This document shows positions 24,124 through 33,000 of a DNA stretch of 34,400 nucleotides, in pieces; position 1 is the first letter of the stretch, and each line of letters begins with the position of its first letter. The notes under the pieces were generated by a model. The model worked only from the letters and a program-made list of their open reading frames with translations. It ran no database searches and had not been told where the DNA came from. Source of the stretch: Oscillatoria sp. GTDB taxonomy: Bacteria; Cyanobacteriota; Cyanobacteriia; Cyanobacteriales; Laspinemataceae. The position numbers and the translations under genes are program-made. The DNA lies in contig JAABSJ010000042.1 in the NCBI GenBank assembly GCA_011390515.1, forward strand, positions 1 to 34,400. The letters are read 5' to 3'.

Positions 24124-25347
24124 ATGATGACACCCATTAACTCAGCTTTTATGGAAACTATCAGCCAAGCTTTTGCTAGTAAAATAGACGAAATCCTAGA
24201 GACATGGAAAATGAAAGTCCGTTTAGATACTAAAATTGAAAACTCCAAAAACTTATCTGAACCAGCCCTGACCAATTTAATCCCTCAAATTTTGCAGGCG
24301 ATGACAACGGCATTGAATGAATCAGAGGAAGATGATTTTGAAAGGGTAGCCACAGCTAGTTTAGAACATGGAATCAATCGATTTGAGCATGGCTATGATG
24401 CAGCCGAAATTGCGCGAGAATATCGACTCCTGCGCCAGGTTATTTTTTATGTTTTAAAAGATGAACTGTTGGAATTAACGAATACTGAAGCTTATCGAGC
24501 ATTTCGGATTATTGATGCCGTGATAGACCAGGCTAGTGCTTATTGCTTTCATCAATTTGTAGAAGAGCGGACCCGAAAGCTGGAAAATCTTCAGCGGCAA
24601 ATTACCAATAATAATGAAGAATTAACCCGGTTACTGAGTCTGAGCCAAGAAAGTTTTTCTCAACTGGCTCATGAACTTAAAACACCTTTAAATTCAATCA
24701 TGGCTTATTCCCAACTGCTCCTGCGTCAGCAACAAGCAAAAACCGAAGAAGACTCGATCACGATTGAGCGAATTGAGCGAGTCTTACGCGCTTCTCGACA
24801 ATTACTACAACTGGTTAATAATTCCCTAGAACTGTCTCAGGTTGATGCCGGAAAGACTCAATTAAAATTGATGAAAATCGACCTCAATTCAGTAATTGCG
24901 ACCACCATAGAGACCATTGAGCCCCTGGCTCAAGCTAAAGAATTATCAATTATTATTAGCAAAGATCGCGCTCCCGAGCAGGTCATTACCGATTTGTCTC
25001 GCTTCCAGCAGATTTTAATCAATCTGCTGAGTAATGCAGTCCGCTACACTGAAACTGGATCTATTACGGTGATCTGTGAAAGCCTTTCGGATGACAAATG
25101 GTTGCTGAGTATTAGGGATACGGGCATTGGAATTGCTCCAGAAAATATCGAGCGAATTTTTCAGCCATTTTGCCGATTGGCCCAGCGAGTTTCTCAACAA
25201 GCTGAGGGCAGTACAGGCTTAGGATTGACTATCGTCTCTCAACTTGTTGAACTTCTCCGAGGAGAAATTAAAGTCGTCTCTCAAATTGGTGAAGGGTCGG
25301 AGTTTGTCATTATTTTCCCCCGGGAAATTAAGCCAGATAACGGATAA
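24124..25347 (+). CDS. Orphan sensor histidine kinase with RsbRD-like N-terminal domain
   Basis: This 407-residue soluble kinase has an all-helical N-terminal domain (about 10-155) resembling the RsbT co-antagonist/RsbRD N-terminal family (EHGINRFEHGYDAAEIAREY). A short coiled coil (about 150-178) leads to HisKA with the phospho-accepting His183 in LAHELKTPLNS. The ATPase domain has the N box (LINLLSNAVRY, Asn300/Asn304), G1 box Asp332-TGIGIAPE and G2 box GSTGLGLTIV (362-371), so it should be active. There is no membrane helix, so it senses something in the cytoplasm. No response regulator gene lies next to it. An internal ATG at codon 2 or 10 could also be the start. Confidence 0.9.
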   Translation: MMTPINSAFMETISQAFASKIDEILETWKMKVRLDTKIENSKNLSEPALTNLIPQILQAMTTALNESEEDDFERVATASLEHGINRFEHGYDAAEIAREYRLLRQVIFYVLKDELLELTNTEAYRAFRIIDAVIDQASAYCFHQFVEERTRKLENLQRQITNNNEELTRLLSLSQESFSQLAHELKTPLNSIMAYSQLLLRQQQAKTEEDSITIERIERVLRASRQLLQLVNNSLELSQVDAGKTQLKLMKIDLNSVIATTIETIEPLAQAKELSIIISKDRAPEQVITDLSRFQQILINLLSNAVRYTETGSITVICESLSDDKWLLSIRDTGIGIAPENIERIFQPFCRLAQRVSQQAEGSTGLGLTIVSQLVELLRGEIKVVSQIGEGSEFVIIFPREIKPDNG

Positions 25348-25475
25348 TCTGTCCATCCAGTATCTAATTCGGTTAGACTAGCGAAGCTTACAACTCGCAG
25401 GAGCCAATATTCGGGTAAAATTATTTCCTAATTTAGATGCGGAATAGCTTAAAATAAAGTTAATATTTTTTTATA

Positions 25476-25580
25476 TATAGCGACCCTAAATGAATTTGAC
25501 ACTGGATCCAAGATTGAAAGTCTTGTAGTGCGAGCATCTTGCTCGCTATCTCCATGCCAAAATGATTTAGACGCGCTATA
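25476..25580. repeat. TATAGC-bounded palindromic repeat unit 1
   Basis: The unit starts TATAGCGACCCTAAATGAAT and ends with the rough inverse, AAATGATTTAGACGCGCTATA. A 7-bp hairpin GCGAGCA/TGCTCGC sits at 25530-25546. TATAGC...CTAAAT ends of this kind are dispersed in Oscillatoriales spacers as I recall. Confidence 0.65.
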
Positions 25581-25703
25581 TAGCAATCCTAAATGATTTG
25601 TAACATCTGTACTCTCCCCTCTCCCAGAAAGGGAGAGGGGTTGGCGGCCCAGAACATCCGAGGGGAGCCGATCTTTATGTCAAATTGATTTAGACTGGCT
25701 ATA
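25579..25703. repeat. TATAGC-bounded palindromic repeat unit 2
   Basis: It begins TATAGCAATCCTAAATGATT, directly abutting unit 1 through the palindrome GCTATATAGC (25575-25584), and ends AAATTGATTTAGACTGGCTATA-like. Inside is a 10-bp stem CCCCTCTCCC/GGGAGAGGGG (25616-25625, 25631-25640). The ends match those of unit 1 but the internal sequence differs. Confidence 0.65.
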
Positions 25704-25921
25704 AAACCGGGCAAGGATGAGGGGGTATTTTCTTCCTAAAAAATCAGAGGAATACCTAGAAGTTGGACGAATTTATGGGTTGGGGAGAGTCTTGGTTTGA
25801 AGAAAAATAGATATTGTCCTTCATCTCTCCCCTAAATTTCTCCTGGAACGTATTGAATCTTCCTGGAGTTGCTCGGCCTCTGTTTCACCCTGAAAACCAA
25901 TGATATCCCTTGACCTTTTCT

Positions 25922-27214
25922 CTACTCGACATCAATTTCACCGCAGAGTAATTTACTCAAGAGTAACTCCCGAGTTAACTTGAGGTTAGTCGTTTTGGCT
26001 TGCAATATTTCGATTTGCCGACAGAGGGGGTCAAGGGTTGCGAGAAACTGACGGTGGGTAGCGGGGTCGGGAATGGCGATCGGTAATTGTCGAAACCAGC
26101 CGAGATTGATTTCGCGGTACATTAATCCGGATGCGAGGTTAAAAATGCGATCGCGGTTTTCCTTAATCCAAAAATATAAATAGTAAGCCGATAGCCGCTC
26201 ATTCGGGATACAAGTGATAAATCCTTGGTTGGTACAAGCCGTGGTGGTATTAATTGCCACAACCCCAATGGTGGCCCGAGATGTCATCATCACTGAATAG
26301 GGGGGGAATGTGCGAATTTTACTGTGCTGCCTCCCTAACTCGGTAATTTTGTGAGTAGAACTGGACACAAACATCGTTCCCGCAGTGGTTAAATCCGTGG
26401 TTCTGTACCACAATAATGTGCCATTGGCCCAGTATTCGGGCTTTTTCTTCGCTGGGGTATCGCCGCTCATGGTTGCGATCGCCTCACCAATCGGTGCGAT
26501 CGCCCATCCCACCGGAAACAATTCCTGGCCGGTCACTTGTTGTTCTTCCGGCGTTGCCTTCCGCCATTCCAAATTAGGAATCTGCCATTTCGCAAACCAC
26601 TCGTGATAGATACTTTGCGCCATCTGTTCGAGTAGCTTAATCCGCTGTTCGTTGTTAGAAATTAAATCATCATAATCCGTCAGAATGGCTGCTATTTTTT
26701 GTTGTCTACCCAAATCTGGATAGGCGATCGGCATTCCTTTGAGTGCATTCAAACTGATATAACACTGAACGACTCCAGCCTTCCTTGCCTGTAACGCATT
26801 TTGAAAAATCGGACCTTTCACCCAATAATAAAGATAGGGAGACCAGATCATGGTCTGATTGGGTCTTAAAATAGCAAGACTGCTAGAAATCCCAAATAAT
26901 TCCTCGGGTTGGACTAGATAGGGTTCTCCGATACTGCCAATGATCCCCAATAAGATATCCCCGGCTTCTGGCTTGCAAATCGACTGGGTACTTTTACAAA
27001 AATAGCGTTCAAAATCTGCTTTTGAGATCCAGTCAACTTTGGAAAGCTTTAACCGGCCCGGTTTAATATTTTTGGCTGTTAAATACAGAATACCCTCATC
27101 TTGCCTTTTAATTTTGGCATGAGTTCCATCACCAACCTGGCAGACTTCTCCAATTTGTTTTTGCGTCCAATTGTTTCCTTGTTTCACGGGTTTAACTGGC
27201 CAGTATAGTACCAT
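25922..27214 (-). CDS. hsdS: Type I restriction-modification specificity subunit
   Basis: This 430-residue protein has two target-recognition domains (about 14-175 and 235-395). Each is followed by a helical spacer: about 178-215 (LTDYDDLISNNEQRIKLLEQ) and 398-430 (CRQIEILQAKTTNLKLTREL). This is the classic HsdS arrangement, in which each domain reads one half of a bipartite site and the helices set the gap. It is 72 bases downstream of hsdM on the same strand, so the two are cotranscribed. The recognition sequence cannot be deduced. No hsdR follows; the next 570 bases are repeats. The protein appears full-length. Confidence 0.92.
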   Translation of the reverse strand: MVLYWPVKPVKQGNNWTQKQIGEVCQVGDGTHAKIKRQDEGILYLTAKNIKPGRLKLSKVDWISKADFERYFCKSTQSICKPEAGDILLGIIGSIGEPYLVQPEELFGISSSLAILRPNQTMIWSPYLYYWVKGPIFQNALQARKAGVVQCYISLNALKGMPIAYPDLGRQQKIAAILTDYDDLISNNEQRIKLLEQMAQSIYHEWFAKWQIPNLEWRKATPEEQQVTGQELFPVGWAIAPIGEAIATMSGDTPAKKKPEYWANGTLLWYRTTDLTTAGTMFVSSSTHKITELGRQHSKIRTFPPYSVMMTSRATIGVVAINTTTACTNQGFITCIPNERLSAYYLYFWIKENRDRIFNLASGLMYREINLGWFRQLPIAIPDPATHRQFLATLDPLCRQIEILQAKTTNLKLTRELLLSKLLCGEIDVE

Positions 27215-27286
27215 AATTTAGAATTAAACAGTCCGCAGTCCTGGAAAAATGAGAGGAATGAGGAAATCCTCATATTGTGTGTTCCT

Positions 27287-28867
27287 TCATTCATTTTCCT
27301 TCACCTTTAAAAGGCGATCAATGGTTTGAGAAATTCGCCCTTCTAGTTCTCTGGCCTCCACCGTGAGCATCTCAAATTCCTCATTGAACACTTGTAATTT
27401 TTCATAAAAATCAAAATCGTCTTCAGGTTTGGGGGCGATCCCCACATACCGGCCCGGATTCAAGCTATAAGACTGTTCTGCAATTTCTGAAATCATGGCG
27501 ATTCGGCACAAACCGGGAACATCGCGATAGATATTGTTAGGAAAAGTTTCCTCCCAATTGGGTAAAGTCCCGTAAGCAGGGACCGTAGGATTGTAACGAG
27601 TATGTTCCGGTAAAGTTGCCACAGGTTCAACCGATTGTCCGCGATACATTCGGACAATATTCCCTAAAAATTGAATTTGTTCGTCGCTAAATTGGCGGTG
27701 GGAACGGTAAACGTGCTGATAGAATTGACGGGCGTCGATAAACAGCACTTTATCTTTGCGGGGGTTATTCACTTTGTCGCGATCAAAGAACCAGAGTGTA
27801 CAGGGTAAGCCCACACTATAGAAAAAGTGAGAACCGACAGCGATGATCGCCTCTAAAACCCCTTCATGAATCAGCTTTTTGCGAATTTCCAACTCCAGGC
27901 CGCGAGCATCGCTGGCGGAATTTGCCATGACAAAACCCGCACGTCCCTTGGCATTCAAGGCACTATAAAATAATTGAATCCACAGATAGTTTGCATTATC
28001 AACCCGAGGTAATCCCAACGGAAAGCGGGGGTCGTCTTTAATTTTTTCTTTGTCTACTTTGTCTACATTAAAGGGAGGATTGGCTATGACAAAATCGAAT
28101 TGACCCACACAATCATGGATATCTTCATAATAGGTATTACTCTGGCGAATATCTCCGGTGAGTCCGTGGATAGCCAGGTTCATCAAGCACAATCGAACAT
28201 TATCCGCAATTTTCTCTTGTCCATAAATTCCGATTTCAGTGCTAGGATTTTTCTGCCGTTTTTCCACAAAGGAGGCACTTTGGACAAACATTCCCCCACT
28301 GCCGCAAGCTGGGTCAAAAATTCGCCCCTGATAGGGTTCGATAATTTCAACAATCAGCTTGACTAAAGAGGTCGGGGTAAAAAATTCACCGCCTTTTTGT
28401 CCTTCACTCATGGCAAAATTGCTGAGGAAGTATTCATAAATTCGCCCAAACGCATCCCCTTCGATATCCAAAGCGATGGTATGAAAGTCCGTCAGCAGTT
28501 GCCGGAGGATCTCGTTACTGAGACGGTGGTAAGTTTTGGGGAGGACGTTTTTCAATGCGGGATTTTCCGCTTCGATCGCCCGCATCGCACTATTGATCTC
28601 GTCCCCAAGATTGGCTTCTGTCGGTCGATTCAGCAGGGACTCAAACCGCGCCTGGGGGGGAATAGATAACACCCGTTCCCGTTCCGCGACTGGGCGATCG
28701 CTGGTGCGATCGCGCTGTAGGGCTTGGGTAAACTTATAGTCAGCATAGCGCAGGAAAATTAATCCCAGTACCGGCAGGGAATATTCCGACGGTTTGAGTT
28801 TGGAATTGGCACGCAATTGATCCGCCGCGTCCCATAGGCCTTTTTCAAGTTGATAGTAGTCTGGCAT
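27287..28867 (-). CDS. hsdM: Type I restriction-modification methyltransferase subunit
   Basis: This 526-residue protein has the HsdM N-terminal helical domain (about 5-130, [19 protein letters not shown]) and an N6-adenine methyltransferase domain. [18 protein letters not shown] leads to the SAM-binding motif [11 protein letters not shown] (184-194). The catalytic motif is NPPF (263-266). Both are intact, so methylation is expected. The C-terminal part (about 440-520) is helical and would contact HsdS. It is the first gene of the hsdM-hsdS pair. No endonuclease subunit gene is present in the window on either side. Confidence 0.95.
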   Translation of the reverse strand: MPDYYQLEKGLWDAADQLRANSKLKPSEYSLPVLGLIFLRYADYKFTQALQRDRTSDRPVAERERVLSIPPQARFESLLNRPTEANLGDEINSAMRAIEAENPALKNVLPKTYHRLSNEILRQLLTDFHTIALDIEGDAFGRIYEYFLSNFAMSEGQKGGEFFTPTSLVKLIVEIIEPYQGRIFDPACGSGGMFVQSASFVEKRQKNPSTEIGIYGQEKIADNVRLCLMNLAIHGLTGDIRQSNTYYEDIHDCVGQFDFVIANPPFNVDKVDKEKIKDDPRFPLGLPRVDNANYLWIQLFYSALNAKGRAGFVMANSASDARGLELEIRKKLIHEGVLEAIIAVGSHFFYSVGLPCTLWFFDRDKVNNPRKDKVLFIDARQFYQHVYRSHRQFSDEQIQFLGNIVRMYRGQSVEPVATLPEHTRYNPTVPAYGTLPNWEETFPNNIYRDVPGLCRIAMISEIAEQSYSLNPGRYVGIAPKPEDDFDFYEKLQVFNEEFEMLTVEARELEGRISQTIDRLLKVKENE

Positions 28868-29205
28868 CTGTGAGTTTTCCCCTATCTGTGAACGGTATTT
28901 GAGAGCGTAGACCTTGGATGCTTCCCTCCATAGGGTGTTGACAGAACTTTTATTGTATGGTAATTGTGGCGCGGAGTCTAATAATTTTTCTCCAAAAAAC
29001 CCTGGCTCCTGAGAAGGGTGGGGCTATCGAGCAAAGCCTCTCCTGGGGGGCTAATTTACGGAAGGCTTGATTCCGTGGGATTTGGGATGACTGTTCATAG
29101 AATTAGACTGGATATCAGTCCCTTCTTTGTTTTGAGCCAGGATGAGTAAAATGGGTCACTGGATTCATAGGGACCCACTCCGGGGTGTCCTGCAAGTCCC
29201 CGCCT

Positions 29206-29231
29206 AACCGCTCAAGGGGGTGAGAGCGGTT
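29206..29231 (+). other. 8-bp perfect hairpin
   Basis: AACCGCTC (29206-29213) pairs with GAGCGGTT (29224-29231) around a G-rich loop and is followed by CTTTAG. The T-run is too short for a confident terminator. Confidence 0.35.
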
Positions 29232-29313
29232 CTTTAGCCTATGTTGCGACAAATAATACTACTTTTGCTTTGAGTTTTAACAGTCATAACCCACGGATTG
29301 AGGAGTGATTCAT

Positions 29314-29442
29314 GGGAGCATCTCCTAAAAGGTCGCCCTCACCCTAAATCCCTCTCCCCCTCATCCCCCGGTGACCCTTCTCCCATTTTGGGAGAAGGGT
29401 CACCGGGGGATGAGAGCCAACTGTCCTTCTTGAGATGCTCCC
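29314..29442. mobile_element. MITE-like element, 11-bp terminal inverted repeats, 8-bp target duplication
   Basis: The 129-bp element begins GGGAGCATCTC (29314-29324) and ends with its exact reverse complement (29432-29442). The bases immediately outside are the direct repeat TGATTCAT (29306-29313 and 29443-29450), a perfect 8-bp target-site duplication. The centre is a 26-bp perfect stem with a TTT loop (29360-29414). It has no coding capacity, so mobilisation would need a transposase elsewhere. Removing the element and one repeat restores the palindrome GATTCATGAATC as the target. Confidence 0.8.
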
Positions 29443-29773
29443 TGATTCATGAATCGTCCCTAGGGACTTGCTCCGCCCTCCCTCCTGGTTCCCAAAATTT
29501 AGGCGAGATTTTCGTTCAGGCTTTACTAAAAGTGAGAAAAGCAGCAAAAGGGAGGGGATGTCGTTTGCGGTTGAGGGAAGAATCGGGAGTCTGGTTTTCG
29601 TTGTCTGAAAAAGCTGACCGATTCAAGGATTCGGCTATCGGGAAAAAACTTTGCCGGTGAGGGCCAAAAGTAAATAGGCTTTAAAAACTGGATGGGGTAT
29701 AACCTATGCGGATGCAGTCAGGCCGGGGTGGACAAATGAGGGAAAAGACCGATCGCCTTGATTAACGGGGCAA

Positions 29774-29959
29774 ATGGTAGCCATAATTACTCCTAATCCG
29801 GGTAACGATCCGGTAGGGTGGACTTATTTTGACGGTGCAGTCTTTGCCAGTACCTTCTATGACGACTCTAGGGGGTTTGACTGCCATTGGCCGTTTCCCC
29901 TGGAGAAGTTGAGGACTCTTGGATCCTGGACTCTGGTCGATGGGGTCGGAGCATCCTAA
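29774..29959 (+). CDS. Doubtful 61-aa frame
   Basis: It has an ATG preceded by GGGG at close spacing and reads MVAIITPNPGNDPVGWTYFD at its start. The MxxITPxPGND opening recalls the N-termini of cyanobacterial RTX/calcium-binding surface proteins, but the frame soon ends. It may be a remnant or chance. Confidence 0.2.
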   Translation: MVAIITPNPGNDPVGWTYFDGAVFASTFYDDSRGFDCHWPFPLEKLRTLGSWTLVDGVGAS

Positions 29960-30063
29960 ATAGTGTTTTGGAAAATCTCAGACTGTGCAGACAAACCCGG
30001 GCCAAAAATGGTTTACTAAAAAGGATGGATAGCGTTATCGTGAGAAAGAGGCTTTAGATTCAC

Positions 30064-33000
30064 TTGCTTTTCCAACGGTGGGCATTAACAGTGGCAAATG
30101 GCAACCTATCGGGACGGTTACGGCGATCGCTGGTGGTTTATACGGCATTGGGGATGCTCTCCATCGGTGCAATCATTTCTATCGTCAGTATCGGCTTCCT
30201 TTCCCATCATCTCAACCAGGACCGCCAACAACAGGTACTTTTAGCAGCCCAAACGAAAAGTCAAGCCCTAGAGCAGTATTTCTGGCAGGTGACGGCGATC
30301 GCTGAACAGCTTTCTGGTGGCAACACCCTAGAAACATCGAATCAATCCCTTGGGGTTGATTTAACCCAGGGGTTGCCGTTGAGTTCGCCCCTGTTGCTGG
30401 AGGTCCTCCAACAAGCCCCAAAAATAGCGGGGATCACTCGGATCGATCGCCAGGGTGAGGTGATGGTCCAGTTCGGGATGGAGATTCCCCTGGCCTTGGA
30501 GTCGGAATTGGTGGGGGATCCCCCTGAAAAAATCTCCTTCCAGCCGATGCAAGTCGGCAACTCGTCTTATTTGCTCGTCACTGTAGCCCGAGTTAACCCG
30601 CCATCCCCAGAACCCCAGGGGACGGATTTATTTTTATTCACCGTCTCGGAAATCGAAGGAATTTTACAGGAGTTTGTCGGCGCTGGTCAATCCCTAGAAA
30701 TTGCCTTAGCACGAGTCAATAATGCGCGGATTGATCGCCTGCTGCCATTCCTTGCTTATACGAATGAAGCCGGTTTGATGCCCCTGGGACGGAATACTCA
30801 GCTTTTGGTATTCCGGAACAAGAACATGACGCATCAGCGCAGTGTACAATTCCTGCACAACAGTCTTCCCGGTTCGGAATCGGTGGCATTCGCACCGATT
30901 CCCAGTAGCAACTGGGTGGTGCTGGTACAACTTTCCTCCACTCATGTAGAGGCAGGAATTCGGCAGATCCAGGTTTTAGTTGGGGTTACGGTTGTTTTAT
31001 TACTCTTAGGCACGGGAGTAATCGCCCTCTTGCTATACCCCCTGACTCGTCCAATTATACTTCATGCCGATCAATTAGAACAGCAGTTGCAAGCGAATAT
31101 GGCATCCTTGGAACGGGAACTGCAAGAACGGAAGCGCACTGAACGACTGTTAGCCGCACACGCACGGGAAAGTGCGGTGATTGCGGGGTTAGGACAGTGG
31201 GCCCTGGCAGGGATGGAGGTCATGAGTCTGATTGAAGAAGCAGCGGAAGAAGTTCTCCATACCCTGGATAGCGATTGTTGTTGCTTGTGGGAATTGTTAC
31301 CCGATCTCCAGGAATTGGAGTTAAAAGCTGGTGGGGGATGTTGTCAGGATGCGATCGTCCAGTCGGTAACCATGAGGGTCAATACAGAATCCCAAGAGGG
31401 TTATACAATATGGGTGAATGAACCGATTTTGTCGCCTAATTTCCAGGAGGAAACCCGTTTTACTCCCTCCCCCTTTTTGTTAGAACGCGGTATTCTCAGT
31501 GGGATTACAGTGCTGGTACATGGACAAACGGGACCTTATGGCGTGTTGGCGGCTTATAGTACGGAACGCCATCAGTTTGATTTAGAGGATTTGCACTTTT
31601 TGCAGGCGATCGCCAATGTTTTAGCCGCGGCGATCGACCGCCAGAAACGGGAACGCGCCTTGTGTGAGAGTGAAGAACGATATGCTTTAGCCGTAGCTGG
31701 GGCGAATGATGGACTGTGGGATTGGAATTTAATCACCAACCGGGTGTATTTTTCCCCGCGTTGGAAATCCCTGCTGGGGTATCAGATTGAAAGTGGTGAG
31801 AAGATTTCTGAGCATAACTCGGTTTACCATCCAGAAGAGTGGTTTAGCCGAGTTCATCCCGATGATATCGACGCCCTCAAACAGGCGATCGCCGATCATC
31901 TGGCTGGAGTTACTCCCCACTTCAAAAGTGAACATCGGATGTTAGATGTCCAGGGACAGTATCGTTGGATGCTGTCTCGGGGTCTGGCAGTGCGCGATCG
32001 CCAGGGAAAACCCTATCGCATGGCGGGTTCCCAAACCGATATCAGCGATCGCAAAGCCACGGAAGAAGCCAATATCCGCCTCGCTGCCTTTCCCAAATAC
32101 AACCCCAATCCCGTCCTCGCCTGCGATTTTCAAGGGGAAATTGTCTACGTCAATCCTGCCACCGAACGAGTGTTAGAAGAATTACGCCTGGGACTGGTAA
32201 CCGGCTTTTTACCCAGGAATCATCGGGAGTTGGTCTTCACCTCCCTCAAGCAGGGAAAATCTGGGTGGCAGGTGGAACGCTTCGTCCAGGATCGGCTGTT
32301 TTATTGGTTGTATCACCCGATTCCCTCCCTGAATATTGTGCATATTCACGTTATGGACATCACCGATCGCCAGAATGCCCAAGATACATTACGCCATGAA
32401 GCCCTCCACGATAGTCTCACCGGGTTGCCGAACCGGGCCTTTTTCCTAAACCGCCTCACTTCGGCCTTAACTCGGGCCAAAGTTCAACCCGATTATCAGT
32501 TTGCGGTGATTTTTCTGGATTTAGACCGATTTAAAGTGGTTAATGACAGTTTAGGGCATTTTATTGGGGATTGCCTGCTCGTTGCTTTGGCCAAACGCCT
32601 GCAAAACTGTGTCGGTGCTGGTGATATTCTCGCTCGGTTTGGGGGGGATGAATTTACCATTTTAGTCGAACATATCCCCGATATTGAAACCGCAAGCACC
32701 CTGGCTGAACAGATCCAAACTGAACTGATTTCTCCCTTTAATCTGAAAGGTTATGAAGTCTTTACCTCAGCAAGTATTGGCATCGCCCCCAGCATCCTGG
32801 GCTATGATCGTCCTGAAGATTTACTCCGGGATGCGGATATTGCCATGTATCGCGCCAAAGCCCGAGGCAAAGCGCGATATGAATTGTTTGACAGTAAAAT
32901 GTTAGAAAATGCCGTAGCTCAGTTAAACTTAGAAAATGATTTGCGGCGCTCTATTCTTAAAAATGGTGATTTGCCCATCCAAGCTCCTAGACCTCAGCCA

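Larger units (their letters stand above)
25348..25921. other. Repeat-rich spacer downstream of hsdS
   Basis: No gene is present in these 574 bases. It contains the two tandem palindromic units described next and a remaining stretch (25704-25921) with no recognisable element. It lies between the 3' ends of the histidine kinase and hsdS genes. Confidence 0.5.
28868..30063. other. 1.2-kb spacer between hsdM and the GGDEF/EAL gene
   Basis: It carries a hairpin at 29206-29231, the MITE-like element at 29314-29442 and one weak 61-codon frame at 29774-29959. The remaining stretches show no gene or RNA that I recognise. Loss of a former hsdR from this region cannot be shown; no helicase or nuclease fragment is readable. 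Confidence 0.5.
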
